From the NCBI RefSeq assembly GCF_034432235.1, contig NZ_DAOUCJ010000107.1, forward strand, positions 1 to 17,992: a stretch of DNA of 17,992 bases. The letters run 5' to 3'. Positions 5,772 to 12,907 of the stretch are shown here, piece by piece; within the stretch, counting starts at the first letter, position 1, and each line of letters starts with the position of its first letter. The translations under genes and the position numbers were made by a program. The DNA comes from Thermoflexus sp. (lineage in GTDB: Bacteria; Chloroflexota; Anaerolineae; Thermoflexales; Thermoflexaceae). A model generated the notes under the pieces. The model saw only the letters and a list, made by a program, of their open reading frames with translations, was not told the DNA's origin and did not search any database.

Positions 5772-7466
5772 TCACTTCTTCGCGTTCAGGAAGGCCCCGA
5801 AGAAGGCATTGAAGTATTCAAAGGTCCCTGTGCGGCCCTTGTGATTGGGATCCTTAGCGTCCCACTGGGCCTTGAAAGTCGCCACCACGTCGTTGGCGTC
5901 CAGTTGCGCGCCGTTGTGGAATTTCACGCCTTTGCGGAGGTAGAACGTCCACACGGTGAGATCCGCGTTGGCCTCATATCGCTCTGCGAGAGCCGGCTCG
6001 ACCTCCACCCCGCCGACTTTGTAAGACAGCAAGGATTCATAAACCTGCTCGCATGCCCGGAAAGTCTCGCCATCGGTCTCATCGGCGCACCAGAGAACCA
6101 CGGGCTCGGCGTTCTGCATCCACACCAGCTCGCTCTTTCCGGGATCCATCACCGAGAAGCGCTCATTGTTGAGCGGGCTGGCATGAGCGCCCCGCACGCT
6201 GGCCTTAAAGGCGGCCGCTGAGACCCCATGGGCCAGGGGAACCATCGGAACGTGGCGTTTGATCAATTCATTCACCTTATCATAATGTTTCTGGCGCTGA
6301 GTGGGATCGCTCAGCTTGGCCGCCGCCCGAATCTCCTCTACCAAATCCGGGAAGAGCTGGCCGAACTGTTTGTTGGCCTCGTTCGCGAAGTGATAGTCGT
6401 AGAAGTTCGTGGCATCGGGATAGTCGGCAAGCCAGCCCAGCAGATACATCGGCTCATTGCCTGCCGCCACAGCGTCCAGGAAGGCCCCCGATTCCATCAC
6501 CTTAATCTGAACCCGGATGCCGACCTCGGCGAGCTGGGCCTGGATGTCCTGGGCCACCTTGCCCGGCTCCGGGAGATAGCCGCGCACCACGTCGCGATAA
6601 GAGAGGGTGATATTGAAGCCGTTCGGGTAACCCGCCTCGGCCAGGAGCCGCTTGGCCTCCGCCGGGTTGTAGTCATACCACTTCAGGCCATCCGTATAGC
6701 CTGGCTTCAGGATCGGCGGCACGAACTGCTCCGCCACCATCGAGCCCGCGGGGTAGAAGTTCTTGACCAGACGGGCCCGATCGATGGCCATGGCGATGGC
6801 CTGACGGACCTTCTCATTATCCAGCGGCGGCTTGGTGTTGTTCAGACCGAGATAAGCGATGTTCAGCGGGGGGCGAATGTAAAGCTTCAGGTTAGGATTC
6901 GCCTCAATCGCCGCGAAGTCGTTGGGGTTCGGGTTATCGATCCCATCCACCGTCCCCGCCTGGAGCTCCAGCAGGCGTGCCGCGGCCTCCTTGGACCAGC
7001 GGAAAATCAGGGTCTTGGCCTTGGCCTTCTCGCCCCAGTAGTCCGGGTTCGCCTCAAAGATGATGCGATCGCCCCGGATCCACTCCTTGACGCGATAGGG
7101 TCCGGTCCCGTTGGGTTTCTCACTCATCTTCACGGAATCGCCGCCGTTCGCATCTAGGTAGTCCTTATCCTGAATCGCAAAGGCGGCGAAGGCCACCTTG
7201 GATGGGAAGGCCGGATCCGGATAGCAAAGCGTAAAGCGGACTGTATATTGATCCACGGCCTCGATTGATTTAAACTCCCCTCCGTAATTGCAGTCCGGCG
7301 CTTCGACTTTCAGCGGTTGGAACGCAGGAGTAGGAGTGGCTGCAGGGGGCGGAGTCGGCGAGGGGGGCGGAACCGTAGCGGTCGGTGTGGGAGCGGCCCC
7401 GGGCGCACATGCAGCCAGCGCCAGGGCGAGCAGAACCCCCATGGAAATAAGACCCTTCCGACGCAT
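5772..7466 (-). CDS. Lipoprotein solute-binding protein, family 5 (peptide/nickel type), circularly permuted
   Basis: This 564-residue protein captures a substrate outside the membrane for an ABC importer. Residues 1-20 are a lipoprotein signal (LALAAC, Cys20), followed by a Thr/Pro linker to about 49. The order of the rest is odd. Residues 64-440 match the part of DppA/OppA that starts after the first 130 or so residues: SIEAVDQYTVRFTL, NGTGPY, YWGEKAKA, KVRQAIAMAIDR. The segment that normally opens the family, with VYESLL, PALAERYEA, FYLRKGVKFHNGA and DANDVVATF, comes last (446-564). It thus looks circularly permuted, not truncated. The ATG at 7466 has AAAGGAGGAG upstream. No permease or ATPase gene is adjacent, and the ligand is unknown. 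Confidence 0.9.
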   Translation of the reverse strand: MRRKGLISMGVLLALALAACAPGAAPTPTATVPPPSPTPPPAATPTPAFQPLKVEAPDCNYGGEFKSIEAVDQYTVRFTLCYPDPAFPSKVAFAAFAIQDKDYLDANGGDSVKMSEKPNGTGPYRVKEWIRGDRIIFEANPDYWGEKAKAKTLIFRWSKEAAARLLELQAGTVDGIDNPNPNDFAAIEANPNLKLYIRPPLNIAYLGLNNTKPPLDNEKVRQAIAMAIDRARLVKNFYPAGSMVAEQFVPPILKPGYTDGLKWYDYNPAEAKRLLAEAGYPNGFNITLSYRDVVRGYLPEPGKVAQDIQAQLAEVGIRVQIKVMESGAFLDAVAAGNEPMYLLGWLADYPDATNFYDYHFANEANKQFGQLFPDLVEEIRAAAKLSDPTQRQKHYDKVNELIKRHVPMVPLAHGVSAAAFKASVRGAHASPLNNERFSVMDPGKSELVWMQNAEPVVLWCADETDGETFRACEQVYESLLSYKVGGVEVEPALAERYEANADLTVWTFYLRKGVKFHNGAQLDANDVVATFKAQWDAKDPNHKGRTGTFEYFNAFFGAFLNAKK

Positions 7467-7540
7467 GGCTTCTCCTCCTTTCTGGATAGGGGATTGAACA
7501 GCGGAAAGTCGGGAAGGGCTTCAGGCGAAGCCTGGTTCTG

Positions 7541-7569
7541 AGTATAGTCGGAACCATCGACTGCGTCAA
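7541..7569 (-). promoter_or_regulatory. Sigma70-type promoter of the solute-binding protein gene
   Basis: On the minus strand TTGACG (7569-7564) and TATACT (7546-7541) are separated by exactly 17 bases, about 75 bases before the start codon. Both boxes match consensus at five of six positions. No obvious operator palindrome overlaps them. Confidence 0.8.
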
Positions 7570-7703
7570 TCGGAAATCGCGGATCCCATGGGGCTTTGAG
7601 CGGGAGGCGAAGCATCTTTGGTCTCTTTCCTCAGACCACGGAGAGGAAGCCGCCTCGCCTTTCCGACTCCGAGCCCTATCGAGCCAGTCCAAAAGGGGGG
7701 CTT

Positions 7704-7952
7704 ATGGGCCATGATTCCCACCCGCTGATCTATGCACATGAGGTTGGAGAATACGTGTTCTGTGCTCGGGCGTGGTGGCATCGACGTCAGAGCCATCCCT
7801 CCATCCGAGAGGAAGACCGGAGGGCCGGCCGTCGTTTCCATACACGCTTCGAGCAGCAACGTCGATGGGGAGGTTATCTGATCGCCCTGTCCATCCTCCT
7901 GGCGATCGCGGGCATGGTCCTCCTGTTCGGTGCCCTGGCTTTCCGCCTGTAA
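7704..7952 (+). CDS. Small tail-anchored protein with a Cas4-like N-terminal segment
   Basis: This is an 82-residue protein. Residues 6-25 (HPLIYAHEVGEYVFCARAWW) resemble the opening of Cas4-like PD-(D/E)XK proteins, where an 'EI..Y.YCPR..Y' motif carries an iron-sulfur cysteine. The segment with basic residues up to about 54 is followed by one strong hydrophobic helix (about 57-80) ending at the C-terminus. The nuclease D-E-K residues and the C-terminal cysteine cluster of Cas4 are absent, so nuclease activity is not supported. The ATG at 7704 has AAAAGGGGGG just upstream; the frame is open further upstream without a better start. It is oriented opposite to both neighbours. The membrane helix is clear; the Cas4 relationship is my inference. 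Confidence 0.6.
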   Translation: MGHDSHPLIYAHEVGEYVFCARAWWHRRQSHPSIREEDRRAGRRFHTRFEQQRRWGGYLIALSILLAIAGMVLLFGALAFRL

Positions 7953-8130
7953 CGCGCGCACGCGCCCGCGATCGATCTCCCCATCCCCCAACGCGAAGCG
8001 GGGCTGCTTCCGGAGCTGGGGGCCGGGCCCGCCAGGAGGATTCCCTCTCATACCATGCGTCTTCCTGACCATGCCGGAAATGCAAGGAATGATCCATCCT
8101 CCCCCAAGGGATCCGGGGGCGGGATCGGAA

Positions 8131-9000
8131 TCAACGCCCCCAGAGCAACCCACCCCACACCGACGCGAACAGAAGCACGCTGATATAGGCGTTGACATTA
8201 AAGAACGCCACATTCACTCGGGAAAGATCCGTGGGAGAAACCAGGCGATGTTCATAGACCAGCAGGACCCCGACCAACCCAAGCCCCAGCCAGTAAGGCC
8301 ACCCCAGCTGGCGCATTATCCCCAGGATGGCCAGCAGGCTCAGCATGCCCAGATGGTTCAGACGCGCCAGCCACAGCGCCGTTGCGACCCCGAAGCAGGC
8401 TGGGACGCTGTAAAGCCCCTCTCGGCGATCGAAATCTACATCCTGGCAGGCATAGATCAGATCAAAGCCCGCAATCCACAAGGTCACCACCGCGATGAGG
8501 ACCCATGCGGGCGCATCCGATTCTTTCCAGAACGATCCACGAATGGCAATCCATGCGCCCATAGGCGCCAGACCATCGGTGAACCCCAGGATCCAGTGGC
8601 TGAGCCATGTGAAACGCTTGGTGTAATGATAGCCGATCAGAAAGAGCAGCGCTCCGGGAAGAAGCGCCACGCACAGAGGATTCAGCGCCCATGCGGCCAC
8701 CAGCAGCACGATCCCGGAAAGCACCGCAGCCCCTTGCAGGATCTCCGGCCGGAGCAAGCCGCGGGGCAGCGGCCGGTTCGCCGTGCGAGGATTTCGCGCA
8801 TCATATTCCCGGTCCGCCAGACGGTTCACGCTCATGGCCAGGGTGCGAGCCGCCGCCATGGCCACGGTGATCCAGAGGATTTGATGCCAGCGCGGCCAGC
8901 CATCGGCAGCCAGAAGCATACCGATATAGGCGAAAGGCAGCGCGAAAACCGTATGCTCGAATTTGATAGCCTCCAGGAAGATCTTCAATCCGCGCCACAT
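8131..9000 (-). CDS. UbiA-family prenyltransferase (4-hydroxybenzoate / menaquinone-pathway type)
   Basis: This integral membrane enzyme joins a polyprenyl chain to an aromatic acceptor in quinone synthesis. The 289 residues are almost all hydrophobic helices (about eight or nine). The two metal-diphosphate motifs are present: NRLADREYDARN (Asn59, Asp63, Asp67), followed by the typical NPRTANRPLPRG, and YACQDVDFDRREG (Asp187, Asp191). The match is closest to the UbiA/MqnP group rather than heme O or chlorophyll synthases; in a menaquinone-using Chloroflexota an MqnP-type role in the futalosine route is plausible but not provable here. The ATG at 9000 follows a GGAGGA about a dozen bases upstream. 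It is the last gene of the long minus-strand run. Confidence 0.88.
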   Translation of the reverse strand: MWRGLKIFLEAIKFEHTVFALPFAYIGMLLAADGWPRWHQILWITVAMAAARTLAMSVNRLADREYDARNPRTANRPLPRGLLRPEILQGAAVLSGIVLLVAAWALNPLCVALLPGALLFLIGYHYTKRFTWLSHWILGFTDGLAPMGAWIAIRGSFWKESDAPAWVLIAVVTLWIAGFDLIYACQDVDFDRREGLYSVPACFGVATALWLARLNHLGMLSLLAILGIMRQLGWPYWLGLGLVGVLLVYEHRLVSPTDLSRVNVAFFNVNAYISVLLFASVWGGLLWGR

Positions 9001-9124
9001 CCTGATCCGATTCCTCCGGCGAGCTGGATCCGGTCAGCGTTGATCAACCGCATGGACGATAAGACCCATGCAGCGGCGCTCAAACCAGGAAGACGCCAGG
9101 ATCCCTCTGGCCAGGAGACAGGCT

Positions 9125-9144
9125 GAGGCGAAGCGCTACGCCTC
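9125..9144. terminator. Small hairpin at the end of the HAD gene
   Basis: GAGGCG and CGCCTC pair around AAGCGCTA, overlapping the last codons and the TAG stop of the HAD hydrolase. There is no U-run, so a terminator role is only possible; it may simply mark the 3' end of that message. Confidence 0.3.
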
Positions 9145-9882
9145 GTTCTCCCAATGGCTCAAAACCATCAGGATCTCGCTTAGAGAACGAACGATGGCAT
9201 CGGGCTGGATATGATTAGAGGAAGGCAGAGACGCGGGCTCGCTGGACATCGCCGCCCAGATCCCTCGCATCCCGGCCAGATGGGCGCCCCGGATGTCAGC
9301 GTCGAGGAGGTCGCCAACGACCACGATGGCCTGCGGGGGGAGCGCCCACGTGGCCGCGATCTGCCGGAAAAGGGCAGGATGCGGCTTCCGCCACCCGACG
9401 GCGGCGGAGATCACAATGGGATCAAAGTAGCGGCGCAGGCCGAACCGATCGATCAGCCGCCAGGAATGATCGGCATCGCCCGAGTTGGTCAGGAGCGCCA
9501 GCCGATAGTTCCGGCGGCGGAGTTCCTCCAGCGTTGGGAATGTATCCGGGAAGGGCTGCCAGCGCGCCTCCTGAGGGGTCAGGAAGGCTCGCACGACCTC
9601 CTGAACGATCCCGTCCGGCAGCCCGTCATAGCCCAAATCACCCAGAGCCAGCGCGAAGGTTTCCACCAGCGGATATTCCCGCCAATCCTCCTGCCAGCGT
9701 CCATAGCGCAGAGCCATCCAGCGCTCCACGGCATCAATGAAGGCCGACTCCTCCGCATGGATTCCGTGACGGCGCAGCTCCTGTATGGCGGCCGCGAACA
9801 TTTCCCGACGCAATGTTTCGGGATCCTCTGGAAGCTCAATCAAGGTATGGCCGAGATCGAAGATCAGGCCCTGGATCTTCAT
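9136..9882 (-). CDS. HAD-superfamily hydrolase (phosphatase-like)
   Basis: This is a 248-residue cytoplasmic HAD protein with an inserted helical cap (about 20-110). The motifs can be followed in order. Motif I is IFDLGHTLI with nucleophile Asp9, motif II is LLTNSGD (Thr132), motif III is WRKPHP (Lys166), and motif IV is VVGDLLDADIRG (Asp191, Asp195). In motif I the usual second aspartate (DxDGT) is replaced by glycine (DLGHT), so the normal general acid is missing; such variants occur in the superfamily. An in-frame TAG two codons upstream fixes the ATG at 9882, although its AGGAG touches the start codon, an unusually short spacing. It lies 74 bases downstream of rimI. The substrate is unknown. 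Confidence 0.85.
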   Translation of the reverse strand: MKIQGLIFDLGHTLIELPEDPETLRREMFAAAIQELRRHGIHAEESAFIDAVERWMALRYGRWQEDWREYPLVETFALALGDLGYDGLPDGIVQEVVRAFLTPQEARWQPFPDTFPTLEELRRRNYRLALLTNSGDADHSWRLIDRFGLRRYFDPIVISAAVGWRKPHPALFRQIAATWALPPQAIVVVGDLLDADIRGAHLAGMRGIWAAMSSEPASLPSSNHIQPDAIVRSLSEILMVLSHWENEA

Positions 9883-9956
9883 CTCCTAATCCCTCATTTA
9901 AGGCTGAGATCTTCGGGGAACCCTCCCCGCGAAGCGCGAACCTCCAGGCAGGCCCT

Positions 9957-10571
9957 TCAATTCGCGCCGGAGCGGTGCAGGGGGATCGGGCCGGCGGATT
10001 GCAGTCGGACCCAAAGCTGGGCCTTCAGGGCCTCCAGCCGTTCCCGATAAGCCGGGGAATGCACGTCCTCCACGCTCATCACCAAGGCGTCCTCCCGGTT
10101 GTCCCGATAATACCCAGGACGACGGCCCACGACCTCCAGCCCGTATTTCCGGTAGAGGTTCTGGGCCACGAAGTTGGAGGCCCGCACCTCCAGCGTGATC
10201 AGATGGGCGCCCAGAGCGATCGCCTCCTCAACCAGGGCCAGGAACATCAGCTCCCCTAGGCCACGTCCCCGCCACGGCACATCGATGGCGATCGTGCTGA
10301 TATGAGCCTCATCCGGAACCAGCCAGAAGCCCCCATATCCCAGGATCGGCAATCGCGAAGGTGGAACCATCCATCCGATGGCGCGAACCTCCCGGGGGCG
10401 CAGGACCAGATAATGGGCGCTGGGGTTCCTTAAAATCTCCTGCTCATACGCACGCATCGGCCAGGGCATGGAGAACGCACGCCGCTCGATCTCCATGACC
10501 TCCGCGATATCCTCCCATCGCATCGGGTCGATCCGAAAAGGAACCGATTCCGGGATCCTGAGAGCTGGCAT
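9957..10571 (-). CDS. rimI: Ribosomal-protein-alanine N-acetyltransferase (RimI-like GNAT)
   Basis: RimI acetylates the N-terminal alanine of ribosomal protein S18. The 204-residue protein has the GNAT core: the acetyl-CoA loop RGRGLG (101-106) after ISTIAID, then LEVRASNFVAQNLYRKYGL and YYRDNREDALVM, which are typical of RimI. The start is set at the ATG at 10571, preceded by GAGG; the open frame reaches 10667, but that extra part has no recognisable sequence. The C-terminus (about 170-204) runs past the usual RimI end. It follows tsaE and tsaB in the same direction, the common bacterial arrangement, which supports RimI over a generic acetyltransferase. Confidence 0.88.
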   Translation of the reverse strand: MPALRIPESVPFRIDPMRWEDIAEVMEIERRAFSMPWPMRAYEQEILRNPSAHYLVLRPREVRAIGWMVPPSRLPILGYGGFWLVPDEAHISTIAIDVPWRGRGLGELMFLALVEEAIALGAHLITLEVRASNFVAQNLYRKYGLEVVGRRPGYYRDNREDALVMSVEDVHSPAYRERLEALKAQLWVRLQSAGPIPLHRSGAN

Positions 10572-10703
10572 CTCAACCTCGCTTCGCCTGGTTAGAAACG
10601 CAGGCTGATCATTCCAGCATGATGGACGCCAGGCACGCTTTCCCAAGAGGAATCTCTCTCCCCTCACAGCCCCAACAAAGGCATGGGGAACGCGGAGATC
10701 CCT

Positions 10704-11393
10704 CTAAGGGCCCGCTCCCTCCGGGACACTGGGGGTGCGCAGGTAGATCGGGCGCACCAGCGCGGGATCTGGCCGCTCGCCCGCCTGATAGCGGGCCCAG
10801 GCCAGCCGGGCGGCCCCCATCACCCGGGATGGACCATCCCGAGGGATCAGCCAGGCCGTAATGGGCAACTGGGCCCATCGCTGGTAGTCCCGCGCCGTCC
10901 ATTCCCCAACCAACCAGACGCCAGGCGTCCATGAAGTTGTTACCAGCTCTGCGCTCACCAGGGCAGGCTCCCCTTCGGGCACCCATCGCTGCGCCCACCG
11001 ATAACGACGCGATGCCAATCGCCCCCTCCCTGCCGGGAGAAGCACGTTCAGAGTTCCCATCCACGGAGGCAGATCCGCCAGTATCGCCTCCTCCGTCCCG
11101 ATCCCAAACAACGGGCGGTCCATGGCCATCGCCAGCCCCTTGGCCGCCGCAATGCCGGACCGGAGCCCGGTAAAGGAGCCGGGCCCGCTGACCACCGCCA
11201 CCGCGATCAGATCCTCTGGAGCCAGACCAGCCCGGGCCATCAACTCCTGACAGCGTTGCATCAACTCCGCAGTATGCCGATCCGTTGTTCGCCAGTAAGC
11301 CACCGCCGCCCACTCCGCCCCATCGAAGAGCGCCAGGGCCAGCCCCAGGGTTGCGGTATCCAGCGCCAGCAGATAGCTCGGTTTGCCTTTCAC
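10704..11393 (-). CDS. tsaB: tRNA threonylcarbamoyladenosine synthesis protein TsaB
   Basis: TsaB is the inactive, ASKHA-fold partner that pairs with TsaD (not in this window) to make t6A37 in tRNAs reading ANN codons. The 229 residues start with LLALDTAT and contain the signature VVSGPGSFTGLRSGIAAAKGLA (VVSGPGSFTGLR shown in part at about 67-78), which is diagnostic. The start codon is GTG at 11393-11391, with GGAGGGAGA just upstream. It is flanked by tsaE 57 bases upstream and rimI 132 bases downstream, likely one transcript. TsaB normally also contacts TsaE. Confidence 0.93.
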   Translation of the reverse strand: MKGKPSYLLALDTATLGLALALFDGAEWAAVAYWRTTDRHTAELMQRCQELMARAGLAPEDLIAVAVVSGPGSFTGLRSGIAAAKGLAMAMDRPLFGIGTEEAILADLPPWMGTLNVLLPAGRGRLASRRYRWAQRWVPEGEPALVSAELVTTSWTPGVWLVGEWTARDYQRWAQLPITAWLIPRDGPSRVMGAARLAWARYQAGERPDPALVRPIYLRTPSVPEGAGP

Positions 11394-11450
11394 GATCTCC
11401 CTCCAGATCCTCTGGGCCCTCGAATGCAGCCGATCGTCTGGAGTGGATCC

Positions 11451-11987
11451 CTAAAGCCCCCAGGGAAAATGATCTGGGTCATGCGACTCGGACCCGTATC
11501 GCTCCGAATCCATCATTGCCTGAAGGGCTTCCAGACGTTCGACGGGGAAGTCTCCCACCGCTTCGATCCGAATACGACGAATCGTGTCATCCAGAGGGAT
11601 CATGGTTACCCGAAGATACGGCTCCGGGATGAGGCCAGCCGCTCGCTCCGGCCACTCCATGGCGATGATCGCCGTTTCATCGAACAGATCCCACAACCCA
11701 ATCGCCCAGACCGTTTCCGCATTGTCCAGCCGATAAAGATCCACGTGATAGAACTTTCCACCTCCAGGCAGGGAGTAAGCCTGGATCAGAACGAACGAAG
11801 GGCTCTGAACCGGTTCGGCCACCCCCAGCCCTTCCGCGATCCCCTGAATCAGACGGGTTTTCCCGGCCCCCAGGGGGCCTTGGACAGCAACGATATCCCC
11901 GGGCTGGAGCCAGCGCCCCAGCGCCGCTCCAATCCGCCGTGTGGTGTTTTCATCCCTGGATGTTCGTTCCAGAAGCCACACCGCCAT
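11451..11987 (-). CDS. tsaE: tRNA threonylcarbamoyladenosine synthesis ATPase TsaE
   Basis: TsaE is the P-loop ATPase that binds the TsaBD complex and is needed for repeated rounds of t6A formation. The 178-residue protein has Walker A GPLGAGKT at 37-44, then SPSFVLIQAY, FYHVDLYRL (Asp83) and IIAMEWPER (Glu111-Trp112), all hallmarks of the family. The open frame reaches 12158, but the family begins at the ATG at 11987, where GGAG lies two bases before the codon; the upstream extension has no similarity. It is about 20 residues longer than the typical enzyme because of its C-terminal tail. The cytochrome gene ends 95 bases upstream. Confidence 0.93.
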   Translation of the reverse strand: MAVWLLERTSRDENTTRRIGAALGRWLQPGDIVAVQGPLGAGKTRLIQGIAEGLGVAEPVQSPSFVLIQAYSLPGGGKFYHVDLYRLDNAETVWAIGLWDLFDETAIIAMEWPERAAGLIPEPYLRVTMIPLDDTIRRIRIEAVGDFPVERLEALQAMMDSERYGSESHDPDHFPWGL

Positions 11988-12082
11988 CGCTCCATAATGG
12001 ATAGAACCTGCACCGCTGAGCCCTCCATCGGAGAGACGGGCTGGTCCCCTTCCGAATGAAGGGATTTGCCCGTTGAAAGAAC

Positions 12083-12715
12083 TCACTTCCGCCGGTGAAG
12101 CCATCGGATCATCCCCCACAGCAGGCCAGCGGCGCTGATCCCTCCTCCAACCCACCACGGGAGATAACGCCGGATGAAAGCGAAAGCATCTCCTGACGCC
12201 CTCTCTGCCCTGGAGGCTGCCGGATGAAGCGGAACTCCCCGTGCGGTTTCCGGATCAAAGGGCCGGCCATCCGCCGGGATCCCATGGCGCTGAAGTAAAA
12301 AGGCGGTAACGGCCCGGTAATCTTCCTCCGGAAGGCTTCCCGGGGCGTGGAACGGCATCCGGGCGCGGATGTAAGCATAGAGATCCGCAGCCGTCGCGAA
12401 CCGCTGGAGGGTGTTGGGCCCGATCAGCGGCGGGACCACGCGGGGAAGCGTGAAGCCATTTTCCGGATAAGGCTGCGTCCCGTGGCAATTGGCTTTCCAG
12501 CAATTCTGATGGGTGGGCGGCCAGGTCGCCCGCCACTCGTCAGTCAGCCCCTGCCCTCGATCCCCATGACACGTCGAGCATCGGCGAGCGAAGACCGCTG
12601 CCCCCCGCTCCGCTTCTTGGTCCTGATAGGCATGGGCAGAAGCGGTTGGAAACAGGAAGGCCAGCCCCAGGATCCCCAGGACCGTTCCCCGCCATCCGAT
12701 CGAACAAGAACTCAT
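12083..12715 (-). CDS. Membrane-anchored c-type cytochrome with an extra CX4CH motif
   Basis: This is a 210-residue electron carrier facing the outside of the membrane. A signal peptide (about 1-29, ending ASAHA) leads to a cytochrome c domain with CSTCH (Cys46, Cys49, His50). MPFHAPG supplies Met120 as the likely sixth heme ligand. Between them is a second cysteine pair, CWKANCH (Cys72, Cys77, His78), a CX4CH arrangement that may hold another heme or be structural. A single helix (about 186-204) followed by basic residues anchors the C-terminus. The ATG at 12715 has GGAGGG upstream at a rather long distance. Its electron partners are not encoded nearby, and its place before tsaE gives no clue. 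Confidence 0.85.
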   Translation of the reverse strand: MSSCSIGWRGTVLGILGLAFLFPTASAHAYQDQEAERGAAVFARRCSTCHGDRGQGLTDEWRATWPPTHQNCWKANCHGTQPYPENGFTLPRVVPPLIGPNTLQRFATAADLYAYIRARMPFHAPGSLPEEDYRAVTAFLLQRHGIPADGRPFDPETARGVPLHPAASRAERASGDAFAFIRRYLPWWVGGGISAAGLLWGMIRWLHRRK

Positions 12716-12768
12716 CCGAGGGATTTCCCTCCGGGCTCAATTCCCCGTTTGGGGTTCCAACGGGGTGA

Positions 12769-12791
12769 GACGGGCAGTGAATCCGCCCGTC
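12769..12791. repeat. Perfect 7-bp inverted repeat upstream of the cytochrome gene
   Basis: GACGGGC at 12769-12775 pairs with GCCCGTC at 12785-12791 around nine bases. It lies 54 bases before the cytochrome start and could be an operator or leader hairpin. A T6 run starts about 12 bases later on the plus strand, too far for a normal terminator. A second imperfect hairpin (CCCCGTT...AACGGGG) lies closer to the start codon. Confidence 0.4.
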
Positions 12792-12845
12792 CGATCACGC
12801 CAGTTTTTTACCCTTCTCTGTGCCGCTTCATAACGCGGGGAGGGG

Positions 12846-12895
12846 TCCTCGGACCTAACCCCCCGGCCCCCTTCCCTACGAGGGAAGGGGGAGCC
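12846..12895 (+). repeat. Dispersed palindromic repeat, copy 1
   Basis: This 50-base element starts TCCTCGGACCTAACCCCCCGG and ends AGCC (only the outer part is quoted). Its core is a perfect 11-bp stem, CCCCCTTCCCT/AGGGAAGGGGG, with loop ACG. It is identical to copy 2 (14922-14971) except that the loop there reads CGT. It lies 12 bases after the stop of the ParB-like gene, a typical place for REP-like elements, where it could protect or end the message. Confidence 0.85.
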
Positions 12896-12907
12896 CAAAA
12901 ATCCCCC

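Noticed and set aside
6228..7157. 309-codon open frame on the plus strand opposite the solute-binding protein gene
   Set aside because: It is a mirror of high-GC codon bias in the real gene; its translation shows no family pattern, and the minus strand encodes a clear protein with promoter and ribosome site.
7953..7964. Alternating CG/CA tract that could form Z-DNA just after the small-protein stop codon
   Set aside because: It is only 12 bases and expected by chance in GC-rich DNA.
7930..9126. 398-codon open frame opposite the UbiA gene
   Set aside because: The translation is rich in His/Gln/Pro/Arg, as expected from the reverse of hydrophobic codons; UbiA motifs on the minus strand are unambiguous.
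10572..10667. 32-residue extension of RimI
   Set aside because: It has no similarity to RimI; the ATG at 10571 has a better ribosome site and fits the family length.
11988..12158. 57-residue extension of TsaE reaching into the cytochrome gene
   Set aside because: TsaE proteins begin shortly before the Walker A region, and the extension overlaps the end of the cytochrome gene.
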